Notes under the pieces: model-generated
Told to the model about the DNA's origin: nothing
Databases searched by the model: none
Seen by the model: only the letters and a program-made list of their open reading frames with translations
Position numbers and translations under genes: made by a program
Part shown: positions 10,175 through 21,186 of the stretch, in pieces
Layout of the letters: every line of letters begins with the position of its first letter
Numbering within the stretch: the first letter of the stretch is position 1
Source of the DNA: Hyphomicrobium nitrativorans NL23
GTDB taxonomy: Bacteria; Pseudomonadota; Alphaproteobacteria; Rhizobiales; Hyphomicrobiaceae
Direction of reading: 5' to 3'
Length of the DNA: 64,000 nt
Assembly (NCBI RefSeq): GCF_000503895.1
Contig: NC_022997.1
Location: 1,136,501 to 1,200,500, forward strand

Positions 10175-12178
10175 TTATCCGCCGATCTTGCCGCCGCCTT
10201 TGCGTGTGATGGCGACGATGGCCGGGCGCGGCGGTGTGCCGTCCTCGAAGTCCGGCCAGCGGGTGGTGGGCGCATCGAACGTCGAGATCACGTCTCCGCC
10301 GATTTCCGTTTCGCCAGGGTGCTGGACGGCGACGAAAAAGGTTTCGAGATCGGGCGTGAAGCAGGGGCCGCACATTTCGGCTCCGACCGGAACCTGAAAA
10401 AAGCAACGCGATGTGCCCCGTTCGGCGCCTTCGGTCTCGATGGCCCAGATTCCATCCGCGCGTTTGGTTTTGCGGGGCGAGTTTCCGTCGGTCGAGACCC
10501 AGAGGCGGCCGTCGGCGTCGACCGCGAAGTTGTCCGGCATTCCGAACCAGCCGTTTTCGCTCGTGGCCGGATTGAAGGTGGCGCCGACCGCGGCGATCTC
10601 GGGGGAGCCGCATTTGATCAGGATGTCCCAGGTGAAGGTGTCGGCTGTGTGGTCGCCGCCGTCGGGCACGATTTCGATGATGTGGCCGAAGGCGTTTGTC
10701 GCGCGCGGGTTGGCCGCGTCGGTTTTGTCCTCGGTGCGTTTCGCATTGCTCGTGAGCGCGAGATAGACTTTTCCGGTTCTGGGGTTGACGTCGATGTCCT
10801 CGGGACGGTCCATCTTCGTCGGCCCGAGCAGGTCGGCCGCGAGGCGCGTGTGAATGAGCACATCGCCCTGATCCTTGAACCCGTTGGCTTCGGTTAGCCA
10901 GACTTGGCCGCTCTTGTTCGGGAGTCCGTGGACGAGAGGTAGCCATTCGCCCGTGCCGTCGGCATTGAAACGCGCAACCGAAAGCACGCCGTTGTCGAGA
11001 AGGTTACGGTTGGCCTCTCTGTTGCCCGGGTCGACCTTACCGTCCGTGACGAAGCGATAGACGTAATCGAAGGCTTCGTCGTCGCCCTGGTAGACGACGA
11101 AGCGTCCGTCACCGTTGACGATGTTTCCGGCACCTTCGTGCTTGAAGCGGCCGAGGGCGGTGCGCTTGATCGGCGTCGAGGTGGGATCGAAGGGGTCGAT
11201 CTCCACCACCCAGCCGAAGCGGTTCGGCTCGTTCGGCTCCTTCGTGACGTCGAAACGATCATGGAAGCGGCCCCAGGCGTACCATTCGGCGGGCGCGCCG
11301 TAGCGGCGCAACGCGCGCGCCTCGGGAGTGAGCGGCTTGGCTGCGTCCTTGTTCCAGAAGTAGCCGTTGATGTTCTCCTCGCACGTCAGCCAGGTGCCCC
11401 ACGGGGTGATGCCGCCTGCGCAGTTGTTCAGCATGCCGTGGACGCGCGTGCCGCTCGGATCTTCAGACGTTTTCATGCGGTCGTGACCGGCGGCGGGGCC
11501 GGAGACGAGCATCTCGGTTTCGGCGGTGATGCGGCGGGCGTAACGCGAGCCTTGCACGACGTGCCACTTGCCGTTTTCGCGGCGAACTTCGATGACTGCG
11601 CCGCCGTGCGCCATCATCTCCGCATCGACCATCTCGCGCGTGACGGACGCGAAGCCGGCGTCGCGGTCGCCGCGTGTCGCGAGGCCCGGAAACATCAGTT
11701 CGCCGTTGGTGTACTCGTGATTGACGACGAGGAGGCCGTGGTCGCTCCGCCCATCGAGCGGCAGGAAGCCGAGGAAGTCGTTGTTGTAGCCGAACTGCCG
11801 GGCCTGGGCGGCGGCGTCTGCGCGGCCGGGAACGAATGTTGGGGCGTCGGCTAAGACGGCGTCACCCCAACGAATGAGCACGTCGGCGTCGTAGCCCGCC
11901 GCAACGTGGTGCGTTGGCGAACCTGGCGAGACTGTGAGCTCGGCGAAGTCGAAAGATGGCGAGGGCGGGTGCCTGCCGCCCTGCGCCGGGGCTGCGGCGA
12001 GGGCCCGGGGCCAGGCAAGCTCGGCGGCGACGGTGACCGCCGCAAGCCCTTGGATGAGATCGCGACGGGAGAGGCGCTCCGCGATCAGGTCGCCAATGGT
12101 CGGTGCGGCTGTGGGGTTCGAGCCCACGTTTTCCGCAGCCTCGAACGCGACGGACGGCGGCAACTTGCGATTCCGCAC
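10175..12178 (-). CDS. phoX: PhoX-family (DUF839) secreted phosphatase, Tat-exported
   Basis: A 667-residue protein of the PhoX alkaline phosphatase family, calcium/iron enzymes that release phosphate from organic esters in the periplasm. The start is GTG 12178-12176, with AGGAGG (12186-12191) seven bases upstream. A twin-arginine signal, SRRDLIQG, lies near residue 37 and is followed by a hydrophobic stretch and AAA, as expected for a folded exported metalloprotein. Family motifs include VVNHEYTNGELMFPG, GGITPWGTWLTCEEN, KHEGAGNIV, DRPEDIDVNPRTGKVYLALT and GRLWVSTDGN. No clear Pho box was recognised upstream. The symbol is by family; substrate range is not shown by the sequence. Confidence 0.88.
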   Translation of the reverse strand: MRNRKLPPSVAFEAAENVGSNPTAAPTIGDLIAERLSRRDLIQGLAAVTVAAELAWPRALAAAPAQGGRHPPSPSFDFAELTVSPGSPTHHVAAGYDADVLIRWGDAVLADAPTFVPGRADAAAQARQFGYNNDFLGFLPLDGRSDHGLLVVNHEYTNGELMFPGLATRGDRDAGFASVTREMVDAEMMAHGGAVIEVRRENGKWHVVQGSRYARRITAETEMLVSGPAAGHDRMKTSEDPSGTRVHGMLNNCAGGITPWGTWLTCEENINGYFWNKDAAKPLTPEARALRRYGAPAEWYAWGRFHDRFDVTKEPNEPNRFGWVVEIDPFDPTSTPIKRTALGRFKHEGAGNIVNGDGRFVVYQGDDEAFDYVYRFVTDGKVDPGNREANRNLLDNGVLSVARFNADGTGEWLPLVHGLPNKSGQVWLTEANGFKDQGDVLIHTRLAADLLGPTKMDRPEDIDVNPRTGKVYLALTSNAKRTEDKTDAANPRATNAFGHIIEIVPDGGDHTADTFTWDILIKCGSPEIAAVGATFNPATSENGWFGMPDNFAVDADGRLWVSTDGNSPRKTKRADGIWAIETEGAERGTSRCFFQVPVGAEMCGPCFTPDLETFFVAVQHPGETEIGGDVISTFDAPTTRWPDFEDGTPPRPAIVAITRKGGGKIGG

Positions 12179-12362
12179 GAATAAACCTCCTGAAAACTGG
12201 CAAGAAGTTTCGTTAAACGGCGGATATCACTGGCTGATGACAGATCCTGCACGCAAAAGCGCATTACGGAAGGGGAAGCGAAAACGCGCGGTGTGCTGCT
12301 CCCGGTCATTTTCTTATCAACATTTCGTTATTGTTTTGCGCCCATCGATTTGATCACGATCA

Positions 12363-12390
12363 TTTGCAATCGCCACACGTCGTGCATAAT
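12363..12390 (+). promoter_or_regulatory. Weak candidate promoter for the phasin gene
   Basis: In the 12179-12456 gap, TTTGCA (12363-12368) and CATAAT (12385-12390) are separated by 16 bases, about 65 bases upstream of the phasin ATG, in an AT-rich patch that contrasts with the GC-rich surroundings. AGGGAG precedes the ATG by about ten bases. Assignment is by position and consensus only. Confidence 0.3.
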
Positions 12391-12456
12391 TTTTGGATTA
12401 AGTGATTGCGAGGTTCCGGCCATGTCATCGGGATCCGTACATAGGGAGTTCAGGGT

Positions 12457-12972
12457 ATGGGCACGCAAACGGGATACGATGCGTACGGCATTGGGTCGTT
12501 CGCGTCGGTGTTTCAGAACTATCTTTCGGCATTCGAGACGGTCAGCCAGGGTACTCCCCCGCTTGGCGCAGGCTTTCCGACTGCCTTCGATACTCAGGCG
12601 TTCACCCAGCAGGCGACGGCGCCCCTCAAGGCCGTCGCGCGTGCGCAGCTTGAGATGCTCGGTCTCGTGAACCGCCGCGTTCAGGCGGTGATGCAGGCGC
12701 CGGCAAAACTCGCGCAGTGCCGCACGGGCCATGACGTCGTGAACGCGCAGATGGCCTTCTGGCAGGAAGCGGCGGAGCAGTATGCCGCGAGCGGCCGCAA
12801 AATCGCGGATGCGTGGAGCCAGGCATTGCCGTTGGCTGCGCCTTACGCGACGATCGGCGTGCCGCAGGCCGAGCGCGATTACATCGACTTCAACGGCGCT
12901 GCCGAAGCGAAGGCGAGGACGCGCCCGCGGATCAAGGCCGAGCCGGAAAACAAGGCGCGCCGCGTCGCCTGA
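12457..12972 (+). CDS. Phasin family protein
   Basis: A 171-residue protein resembling phasins, the amphipathic helical proteins that coat polyhydroxyalkanoate granules. The central part (about residues 50-125) is predicted helical with the characteristic spacing of AQLEMLGLVNRRVQAVMQ, NAQMAFWQEAAEQYAASGRK and DAWSQALP; the C-terminus is Arg/Lys-rich (KARTRPRIKAEPENKARR). There is no signal peptide, consistent with cytoplasmic granules. It is monocistronic, with its own terminator right after the stop. No PHA synthase is in the window, so binding to PHA is inferred from family only. Confidence 0.78.
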   Translation: MGTQTGYDAYGIGSFASVFQNYLSAFETVSQGTPPLGAGFPTAFDTQAFTQQATAPLKAVARAQLEMLGLVNRRVQAVMQAPAKLAQCRTGHDVVNAQMAFWQEAAEQYAASGRKIADAWSQALPLAAPYATIGVPQAERDYIDFNGAAEAKARTRPRIKAEPENKARRVA

Positions 12973-12980
12973 TGTCCGAT

Positions 12981-13005
12981 GCCGAATAGAAATTCGGCGC
13001 GTTTT
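12981..13005 (+). terminator. Rho-independent terminator of the phasin gene
   Basis: Stem GCCGAAT (12981-12987) / ATTCGGC (12992-12998), loop AGAA, then GCGTTTT; it begins nine bases after the stop codon. Confidence 0.65.
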
Positions 13006-13182
13006 GGAATTATTCGATTTCGAGTTTGGAGCTGGCGGTGCGTCATGCGTCGCCCGTTCGGCGTTGTTTCATACGTAATTATTGTCTGCCGCCACGTTGC
13101 GGGTTTTAGTTGAACGGCGTTTTCTTTTTTGTTCGCAACGATGAATACCGAGGGGATCGGATTTGCGCGAGGCGGCGAAGGT

Positions 13183-13818
13183 TCAATTCATCGCACTGAG
13201 CGCGGAGAGACCCTCGCCGAAGCCTGCTAGCGAGATCGGAATGCCGATACCGGCCTCCTCCGTCTGGAAGATGATGAAAATGGCGGTCTTTCCCGTACGG
13301 AACTGCTCGATGAGCTTTTCCTCAACCGTCACCTGCGCATAGCAGGCGAAGGTGTGACAGCGGAGGAACGGCGCGTGGCCGATGTCGGCGCCATCGACCT
13401 TGAGGCCGATGCCGGGCGGTAGCAGAACGCCGACGGGTGCGAAGACGCGCAGAACCCGGACACCGTTCGAAAATTGCTGGAAGTAAATGGTGAGACCGAC
13501 GTTGTTGCGGTCCTCGGCGGTGACGCTCTGGACGAGGGCGCATACTTCGTTCTTGGCACCCGGCGGTGGAGGCTTGCAGACATACTGCCAGTCTCCATAT
13601 TGCCCCTTCACTTCGCCGTCGGCGAATTGAGACGCCGCTGCTCCCTGTGCGCGCTCGCCGGCGGTTTCGGCCCCCTCCGCGCGGGCCCCTCCGTTGAGGC
13701 CAAATCCCGTCTCCGGCAGTCCCGTTAAGGCGGCAATTAATGCGGCGCACAACAGACCTGCGGTGTACCGGCGGGTGCCGGTCTGGCGCCCCGGCGGCTG
13801 ACCGATGGTGGGTGACAT
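13183..13818 (-). CDS. Invasion-associated locus B (IalB) family protein
   Basis: A 211-residue secreted protein of the IalB family (named from Bartonella; widespread in free-living rhizobia). I start at ATG 13818-13816 (MSPTIGQPPG), because a hydrophobic segment (TAGLLCAALIAALTGL) then lies near the N-terminus; the frame stays open upstream but that part is Arg/His-rich and shadow-like. The IalB domain starts at GDWQYVCKPP and includes EVCALVQSV, GVRVLRVFAPVGVLLPPG and the paired cysteines in APFLRCHTFACYAQV. It diverges from the cytochrome oxidase operon. The role in non-pathogens is unknown. Confidence 0.82.
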   Translation of the reverse strand: MSPTIGQPPGRQTGTRRYTAGLLCAALIAALTGLPETGFGLNGGARAEGAETAGERAQGAAASQFADGEVKGQYGDWQYVCKPPPPGAKNEVCALVQSVTAEDRNNVGLTIYFQQFSNGVRVLRVFAPVGVLLPPGIGLKVDGADIGHAPFLRCHTFACYAQVTVEEKLIEQFRTGKTAIFIIFQTEEAGIGIPISLAGFGEGLSALSAMN

Positions 13819-14060
13819 GACGGTTGGATATTCCTCGAAAACGTTCCGGTAACGGCGCCGAGACCCCGCAAACGCCGCTCGTGCGCGTCTACCGCACTCT
13901 GTTCGTCTCTGCGAGGAAAAAGGCCAAAGTGGGACTCGGAGAACGGCTTGGCGCAGCGCGGGGTGGATACGCCCATGACTCTCTCTCGCGCACTCATGTT
14001 GCGGCGCGAAGGCGCGCGATCGTGGACTGCGCGCAATTAACGCGTGGTTATGCCGCAGAG

Positions 14061-14092
14061 AACTTGACTTGAGACAAGTTTGACGATTGTGG
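14061..14092 (+). promoter_or_regulatory. Inverted repeat with -35-like element upstream of the cox operon
   Basis: AACTTG (14061-14066) and CAAGTT (14075-14080) form a 6-bp dyad with an 8-base spacer. It overlaps TTGACT (14064-14069), which has only a poor -10 candidate (TTGTGG, 14087-14092) at 17 bases. This sits about 200 bases before coxB in the 13819-14288 gap, which otherwise shows no gene. It could be an operator for the oxidase operon. Confidence 0.3.
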
Positions 14093-14288
14093 TGTGTGTG
14101 TGGTCGGGGGACTCTGCCTGTTCCGTGTGCACGCCGGTGACGCGTGCGGCGCGAGGGGAATTTGGGGTCGCCCCAAAGGCAGTGGCGCGGACGCGCCAGG
14201 CAGAACGATCGGCACATTGAACGGTCGACAGGCCTGCATGGGAGATTCCGGCTGAGAAGCCGGGAAACGGAACCGGGGAGCGGATTTT

Positions 14289-15218
14289 ATGCTGAGATGG
14301 ATCTTCAAGTATGTGCCTCAGGTGGCGCTGGCCGGGTTGATGGCCATGCTGATGGCGCCGGGCGCTGCGATGGCGCAGGTCGGCGTGGGCCAGCCCGCAC
14401 CCAAGCAGATTGGGATGCAGGAAGCCGTGACCCCGATCGCTCGCGAGATCCACGCGTTCCACGATCTGACCAACCTCATCATTATCGCGATCGCGGCTTT
14501 CGTCATTATTCTGCTGCTCTACGTGATGTTCCGCTTCAGCGAGAAGCGTAACCCCACTCCCAGCAAGACGACACACCACACGCTGCTCGAACTCGCATGG
14601 ACGGTGCTTCCGATCCTGATCCTAGTCGTGATCGCGATCCCCTCGTTCAAGCTCCTGATGAACCAGTACACGTACCCGAAGCCGGATCTCACGATTAAGG
14701 CGATCGGCAACTCGTGGTTCTGGGAGCACGAGTATCCGGACCACGGCAACATCACGATCACGACCAACATGCTGGGCGATGAAGAGATCGCCGAGCGCGA
14801 GCAGCGGGGCATCCCGTCTCCGCGCCTGCTCGCCGTCGATAACGAGATCGTCGTGCCGGTGAACAAGGTCGTGCACGTGCTCGTCACCGCCAACGACGTG
14901 ATCCACAACTGGACCGTTCCCTCGTTCGGCTCGAAGGTCGACGCCGTGCCGGGACGTGTGACGTCCACGTGGTTCAAGGCCGAGCGTGAGGGCATTTACT
15001 ACGGGCAATGCTCGGAGCTTTGCGGCCTCAATCACGCGTTCATGCCGATCGGCGTTCGCGTGGTGACCGACGATGTGTTCAACCAGTGGGTCGAGGCTCT
15101 TCAGGCTCGCGATCGCAAGCGGGCGCGCGAGATCCTGGACGACGTGGCGATCAAGCAGGCCGCCGAGGCTGCCGGCACGGCGACGACTGTCGTGAGCGCC
15201 GCGACGCAGGCCCAATAG
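14289..15218 (+). CDS. ctaC: Cytochrome c oxidase subunit II
   Basis: Carries the CuA centre that accepts electrons from cytochrome c in the aa3-type oxidase (also called coxB). The protein is 309 residues with a signal peptide ending APGAAMAQ, two transmembrane helices (around LIIIAIAAFVIILLLYVMF and LAWTVLPILILVVIAI) and a periplasmic cupredoxin domain. The CuA ligands are in QCSELCGLNHAFM: Cys241, Cys245, His249 and Met252; DVIHNWTVPSFG supplies the other histidine. GGGGAG lies about nine bases before the ATG. First gene of the cluster; the 470-base gap upstream separates it from the divergent IalB gene. Confidence 0.97.
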   Translation: MLRWIFKYVPQVALAGLMAMLMAPGAAMAQVGVGQPAPKQIGMQEAVTPIAREIHAFHDLTNLIIIAIAAFVIILLLYVMFRFSEKRNPTPSKTTHHTLLELAWTVLPILILVVIAIPSFKLLMNQYTYPKPDLTIKAIGNSWFWEHEYPDHGNITITTNMLGDEEIAEREQRGIPSPRLLAVDNEIVVPVNKVVHVLVTANDVIHNWTVPSFGSKVDAVPGRVTSTWFKAEREGIYYGQCSELCGLNHAFMPIGVRVVTDDVFNQWVEALQARDRKRAREILDDVAIKQAAEAAGTATTVVSAATQAQ

Positions 15219-15297
15219 CACCCGGAACGGCGGAGCCGCGCACCGGCGCTGGCCTCCGCCTCAACCGGATTCGGAATGGAAACACCCAGGTCAATAA

Positions 15298-16926
<1,629 letters not shown>

Positions 16927-16935
16927 GACCGTGTT

Positions 16936-16963
16936 GCGCGGAGGCTTTCGCGAGCCTCCGCGC
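16936..16963 (+). other. Strong hairpin between ctaD and ctaB
   Basis: Perfect 11-bp stem GCGCGGAGGCT (16936-16946) / AGCCTCCGCGC (16953-16963) with a 6-base loop, ten bases after the ctaD stop and without a T-tract. It more likely stabilises the 3' end of the highly expressed ctaC-ctaD message, or attenuates read-through, than fully terminates. Confidence 0.5.
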
Positions 16964-17085
16964 CGCGGCTCTTCACATGCTTTCCGGTGGGAGGAGGTCT
17001 CCCCCACCGTTTTAGTTCCACGACGCACCGGAGAAGTGCGCGTGCCATTGGCGGGTTGAAGCCTGCCGCGGGAGAATGGGAAACG

Positions 17086-18018
17086 ATGACTGGGTCTACC
17101 GCCGAGGCTACGCTTCAGAGCTCCGTTGCCAGCACCGATGGTTCGGTGGGTGACTTTTTCGAACTCATGAAGCCGCGCGTGATGTCGCTCGTGGTGTTCA
17201 CGTCGCTTGCCGGGCTCGTGGCGGCGCCGGGCGATCTGCACCCGCTGCTCGCCGTCATCGCAATTCTCTGCATTGCCGTCGGCGCGGGCGCATCGGGCGC
17301 TCTCAATATGTGGTACGACGCCGACATCGATGTGCGCATGGCGCGTACGGCCGCGCGTCCTATTCCGCGCGGGCGCGTTACGGCGGGCGAAGCGCTGACC
17401 TTCGGCACCGTGCTCTCCATCGTTTCGGTGATGACGCTCGGCGTGCTGGTGAACTGGGTGGCGGGCGCGCTGTTGGCGCTGACCATCGCCTATTACGTCT
17501 TTTTCTACACGATGTGGCTCAAGCGGCGGACACCGCAGAACATCGTGATCGGCGGCGCGGCTGGCTCCTTCCCGCCGATGATCGGCTGGGCCGCAGTGAC
17601 CGGAACCGTGAGCATCGAGAGCGTGCTCATGTTCCTTATCATCTTCATGTGGACACCGCCGCACTTCTGGGCGCTCGCGCTTTACCGTGCGCGCGACTAC
17701 GAGCGCGTCGGCGTGCCGATGCTGCCGGTCGTGGCCGGGCCGGACGAGACGCGCAAACAGATCCTGCTTTACTCGCTGGTGCTGGTGCCGCTCGCGGTGT
17801 CGCCGTACGCGATCGGGCTCGGCGGTATCGTCTATGGCGTTTCGTCTGTCGTGCTCGGGCTCATGTTCCTGTGGCTCGCGGTCAAGGTCTGGCGGACCCG
17901 GGAGGGACGTGAGGCGGATTACGCGGCGAAACAGTTGTTCGGCTTCTCGATCCTTTATCTCTTCCTGCTGTTCGGGGTGCTGCTCGGCGAGCATCTCGTC
18001 GCGAAGTTGTGGTCGTAA
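17086..18018 (+). CDS. ctaB: Heme o synthase (protoheme IX farnesyltransferase)
   Basis: Attaches a farnesyl group to heme b, making heme o on the way to the heme a of the oxidase. I start at ATG 17086 ([10 protein letters not shown]), giving 310 residues. It is a polytopic UbiA-family prenyltransferase with the first Asp motif in [19 protein letters not shown] and the second near [29 protein letters not shown] is the conserved loop of this family. It is followed closely by the small coxF gene. The frame is open upstream of 17086 but without family similarity. Confidence 0.95.
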   Translation: MTGSTAEATLQSSVASTDGSVGDFFELMKPRVMSLVVFTSLAGLVAAPGDLHPLLAVIAILCIAVGAGASGALNMWYDADIDVRMARTAARPIPRGRVTAGEALTFGTVLSIVSVMTLGVLVNWVAGALLALTIAYYVFFYTMWLKRRTPQNIVIGGAAGSFPPMIGWAAVTGTVSIESVLMFLIIFMWTPPHFWALALYRARDYERVGVPMLPVVAGPDETRKQILLYSLVLVPLAVSPYAIGLGGIVYGVSSVVLGLMFLWLAVKVWRTREGREADYAAKQLFGFSILYLFLLFGVLLGEHLVAKLWS

Positions 18019-18054
18019 AAAACGGACGCCGAGATCGAAGTGCAAGAGGCGGTG

Positions 18055-18186
18055 GTGACGGACGGAATGGACGAAGAGGCAAAGCGGCTCAAGCGGCAGC
18101 GGCTCAAATCGCTGGCGATCGGAGTGGGGCTGGCTTTTCTGGTCGTGCTCTTCTACCTCGCGACCATTGTGCGGATGGGGAATTAG
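18055..18186 (+). CDS. coxF: CoxF-like small cytochrome oxidase assembly protein
   Basis: A 43-residue protein with a basic N-terminal part (EEAKRLKRQRLKS) and one transmembrane segment (LAIGVGLAFLVVLFYLATIV). Its position between ctaB and ctaG matches the small coxF gene of rhizobial oxidase operons, whose product has the same shape (charged start, single helix, short tail). The start is uncertain: GTG 18055 has AAGAGG (18044-18049) five bases upstream; GTG 18040, GTG 18052 and ATG 18067 are alternatives. The ctaG start follows five bases after the stop. It is shorter than usual coxF products (about 50-60 residues). Confidence 0.65.
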   Translation: MTDGMDEEAKRLKRQRLKSLAIGVGLAFLVVLFYLATIVRMGN

Positions 18187-18191
18187 GCGAC

Positions 18192-18827
18192 GTGACGGCA
18201 GACGGTCATAACGACGAAGGTGCTCGGGGTACCGAGCCGGAATTCGATCCGGTGCGGCGGACGTCGAACGGCCGTGTCGTGCTGGTCTGCATCTCGGCGC
18301 TGCTCTTCATGGGCGCGGCGGCGTGGGCAGCCGTGCCGCTCTATCAGCTCTTCTGCCAGGTCACGGGCTTTGGCGGCACGCCGATGCGGGCTGATCAGAT
18401 TCCCAATCAGGTGTTCGATCGCGTGATTACCGTTCGCCTCGATTCCAACGTCGCGCCCGGCCTGCCGTGGAGCTTCGTTCCGGTCCAGCGCACGATGGAC
18501 GTGAAGGTCGGCGAGAACATGCTGGGCTTCTACACGGCTCACAATGCATCGGATAAGCCGATTACAGGCACGGCGACGTTCAACGTTTCGCCTTATGCCG
18601 CGGGGCCCTACTTCGCAAAGATCGATTGCTTCTGCTTCACGGAGCAAACGCTCCAGCCCGGCGAGACGGTCGAGATGCCGGTGTCGTTCTTCGTCGATCC
18701 CTCGATCATGGACGATCGGGAAGCCGACAGAATCCGCGAGATTACGCTGTCCTACACCTTCTATCCGATGACAAGCGGCCCGCAGGCCAAGGTTCAGACG
18801 ACGAAGGAGCCCAAAACGGGAGGCTAG
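18192..18827 (+). CDS. ctaG: Cytochrome c oxidase assembly protein CtaG/Cox11
   Basis: Delivers copper to the CuB site of subunit I. I start at GTG 18192 ([11 protein letters not shown]), giving 211 residues; the frame extends upstream but overlaps coxF. One N-terminal transmembrane helix ([20 protein letters not shown]) anchors a periplasmic domain with [16 protein letters not shown] and the copper-binding pair in [12 protein letters not shown], followed by the conserved MPVSFFVDP. The order ctaB-coxF-ctaG-ctaE is typical of alphaproteobacteria. Confidence 0.94.
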   Translation: MTADGHNDEGARGTEPEFDPVRRTSNGRVVLVCISALLFMGAAAWAAVPLYQLFCQVTGFGGTPMRADQIPNQVFDRVITVRLDSNVAPGLPWSFVPVQRTMDVKVGENMLGFYTAHNASDKPITGTATFNVSPYAAGPYFAKIDCFCFTEQTLQPGETVEMPVSFFVDPSIMDDREADRIREITLSYTFYPMTSGPQAKVQTTKEPKTGG

Positions 18828-18966
18828 CGACAGGACGAGATCCCGGGGCTCCAGCCATCGGGTTAAACGACAGGCCGAGACAGGGGCCGGCGCAAGCTCA
18901 AATGGGCTTGGGCGGCTCGCGGGGCGGCCAGGGGTAATAAAACGAACGGGGATTACGGAGACGGAC

Positions 18967-19920
18967 ATGGCTCAAGCGCACGGCAAGCAACACGATTATC
19001 ATCTGCTCGATCCGAGCCCCTGGCCGCTTCTGGCTTCGCTCGCGACGTTCGTTCTCGCTGTCGGCGGCATTGTCTGGATGCGCTCGCAGGGCGAGGGCGA
19101 GGGCTTGTTTGGCCTGCAAGGACCGTGGGTGTTCGCGGTTGGCGCGGCCGCGCTCATCGCCGTCGCCTATCTGTGGTGGCGCGACGTCGTCATCGAGGCG
19201 CATCGGGGCGATCATACGCCGGTCGTGCAGCTTCATCTGCGTTACGGCATCATTCTCTTCATCGCTTCGGAGGTGATGTTCTTCGTGGCCTGGTTCTGGG
19301 CCTACTTCGACTTCTCCCTGTTCCCCTCCGGGCTTGAGCAGATCGAGAACATGCAGCAGGCCATCGGCCTGGTGCAGCGGAACGAGGTGTTCGGCGGCCA
19401 GTGGCCCCCGGTGCCGGTCGAGATGACCGAGGCGGTCGTTCCGGCCACCGGCATGCCGGCCGAAGGTTTCTTCAAGGCCACGTTCGACCCCTGGACGCTT
19501 CCCTTCATCAACACGCTCATCCTGCTGACGTCGGGCGTCACGGTGACCTGGGCGCATCACGCGCTGCTCAAGGACGACCGTCGTGGCCTTGTGCTCGGTC
19601 TCTTCCTCACGGTCCTTCTCGGCGTCATCTTCACGGCCATGCAGGCTTACGAGTACACGCATGCGGCGTTCAGCTTCGCCGGGCACGCGTATGGTGCGGC
19701 GTTCTTCATGGCCACCGGCTTCCACGGCGCGCACGTGATCATCGGCACCATCTTCCTCCTGGTGTGTCTGCTCCGCGCGATGAAGGGCCACTTCACGCCG
19801 AAGCAGCACTTCGGCTTCGAAGCCGCCGCGTGGTACTGGCACTTCGTCGACGTGGTCTGGCTGTTCCTGTTCGTCGCGATCTACGTCTGGGGTGCGGGTC
19901 CGAACCCGGGCGCTCACTAA
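18967..19920 (+). CDS. ctaE: Cytochrome c oxidase subunit III
   Basis: The seven-helix subunit III that stabilises the catalytic core and its proton uptake (also called coxC); 317 residues. Visible are the N-terminal [18 protein letters not shown], the lipid-contact region [20 protein letters not shown], the middle [12 protein letters not shown] and the C-terminal [20 protein letters not shown], all hallmark stretches. The insertion between helices III and IV (about residues 115-180) is long, as in other rhizobial forms. A terminator follows 24 bases after the stop. Confidence 0.97.
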   Translation: MAQAHGKQHDYHLLDPSPWPLLASLATFVLAVGGIVWMRSQGEGEGLFGLQGPWVFAVGAAALIAVAYLWWRDVVIEAHRGDHTPVVQLHLRYGIILFIASEVMFFVAWFWAYFDFSLFPSGLEQIENMQQAIGLVQRNEVFGGQWPPVPVEMTEAVVPATGMPAEGFFKATFDPWTLPFINTLILLTSGVTVTWAHHALLKDDRRGLVLGLFLTVLLGVIFTAMQAYEYTHAAFSFAGHAYGAAFFMATGFHGAHVIIGTIFLLVCLLRAMKGHFTPKQHFGFEAAAWYWHFVDVVWLFLFVAIYVWGAGPNPGAH

Positions 19921-19943
19921 CGATCGCATGGTCGAATTGAAGC

Positions 19944-19980
19944 AGGGGCCGGGTCTCGTGACTCGGCCCCTTCTTCGTTT
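19944..19980 (+). terminator. Terminator after ctaE
   Basis: Stem GGGGCCGGG (19945-19953) pairs with CTCGGCCCC (19962-19970), one G-T pair included, with a further T-A pair inside; it is followed by TTCTTCGTTT. It closes the ctaC-ctaE unit ahead of the DUF983 gene. Confidence 0.6.
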
Positions 19981-20015
19981 GATAGAGTGATCGGGAAAAG
20001 CAGAGAGGCCGCATC

Positions 20016-20414
20016 ATGCAGAGCGCGAAGACGACGCACGACGAGACGGCCCGCGGGGGCGTATCTCCGCTTTTTTCAGGGCTGCTCGCGCGTTGCCCCC
20101 GCTGCGGGACCGGGCCGCTGTTTCGAAACGGGCTGATGCTGCGGTCTCGCTGCGAGAGCTGCAAACTCGATTATACGTTTATCGATACGGGAGACGGTCC
20201 GGCGGTGTTCGCGATCCTGATCCTCGGCTTCGTCGTGTTGGGTCTCGCGCTGTTCGTGGAATTCCGCTACGAGCCGCCCGTCTGGGTTCACGTCCTGCTG
20301 TGGGGCGTGTTGACGCCACTTTTTGCGTTCGTGCTGCTCCGTTTCCTCAAGGCGACGCTGATCGCGCTGATTTGGACCAATAAGGCCGAAGAGGGCCGGC
20401 TGGCGAAGGATTGA
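20016..20414 (+). CDS. DUF983 family membrane protein
   Basis: A 132-residue inner-membrane protein with a zinc-ribbon-like N-terminus (LARCPRCGTGPLFRNG ... RCESCKLDYTF) and two transmembrane helices (about residues 66-84 and 92-116). DUF983 genes often sit next to subunit III and SURF1 in alphaproteobacteria, as here, which suggests a role in oxidase assembly or maintenance, but no activity is established. The stop is five bases before the SURF1 start, so the two are probably cotranscribed. Confidence 0.85.
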   Translation: MQSAKTTHDETARGGVSPLFSGLLARCPRCGTGPLFRNGLMLRSRCESCKLDYTFIDTGDGPAVFAILILGFVVLGLALFVEFRYEPPVWVHVLLWGVLTPLFAFVLLRFLKATLIALIWTNKAEEGRLAKD

Positions 20415-20419
20415 GACAA

Positions 20420-21186
20420 ATGGCTGAGAACAAGGCCGGTAACGGCGCAAGAATCCGCGGGCTCGTCCCCGCCGCGCTTGCGACGCTCGTTGCGTTCTCG
20501 ATCATGGTGGCTTTGGGCAACTGGCAAATGGAGCGGCTGCACTGGAAGGAAGGTCTTGTGGCTGCCATCGAGAGCGGCCTCAAGAAAGAGCCCGTGGCGC
20601 TGGAAGAGCCCGCCGACGCTTGGAAGGACCTTCGTAAGGAAGAATACCGCCCGGTGACCGTCAGCGGCCGCTTCCTGCACGAGCACGAGCGGCACCTGTT
20701 CGCGACCGATCACGGGCAGATGGGCTGGCACATCTACACGCCCCTTGAGACTGGCGGTGGGCGGATCCTGTTCGTTAACCGGGGGTTTGTGCCCGACGTG
20801 CTCAAGGACCCGGCGACGCGGCCGGATGGGCAGATCACAGGCACGGTGACGGTTAAGGGTCTCGTGCGGGCGCCTGGGGTCCAAGGCTCGTTCGAGCCGG
20901 ATCGGGATCCGGCCAAGAACGTCTGGCACTGGCGGGATCTGGCGGGCATGATCGCCTCGATGGGCATCGAAGGCGCCTGGACCCGTATGATGCCGTTTTT
21001 CGTCGATGCCACGGCGGAGCCTGCCAATCCCGGCGGATGGCCCAAGGGGGCGCGACCCGGCTCGATATCCCCAACCGGCACCTGGAATATGCGCTCACCT
21101 GGTACGGGCTGGCCGGGACGCTGCTCGTGGTGTTCGGCGCTTTCGTCTGGACGCGGCTCCGTGGCCGGCGAGGGGACAGCGCCTGA
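20420..21186 (+). pseudogene. SURF1 family oxidase assembly gene, frameshifted near its 3' end
   Basis: SURF1 helps insert heme a into subunit I. The start ATG is 20420 and the first ~210 codons are intact: N-terminal helix with MVALGNWQMERLHWKE, GWHIYTPLE, ILFVNRGFVP, WHWRDLAGM and PANPGGWPKG. At the run of five G (21046-21050) the frame is lost. In the next frame the canonical ending continues, RLDIPNRHLEYALTWYGLAG then a second hydrophobic helix and a basic tail, to TGA 21184-21186. Six G instead of five would restore one reading frame of about 255 residues. As written the protein runs to 21214 with an unrelated tail and no second membrane helix. This is either a real inactivating or phase-variable mutation or a homopolymer sequencing error. 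A small 6-bp hairpin (21239-21258) follows. Confidence 0.85.

Noticed and set aside
12110-12130. tRNA T-arm-like GGGTTCGAGCCC
   Set aside because: It lies inside the phosphatase coding sequence and no acceptor, D or anticodon arms surround it.
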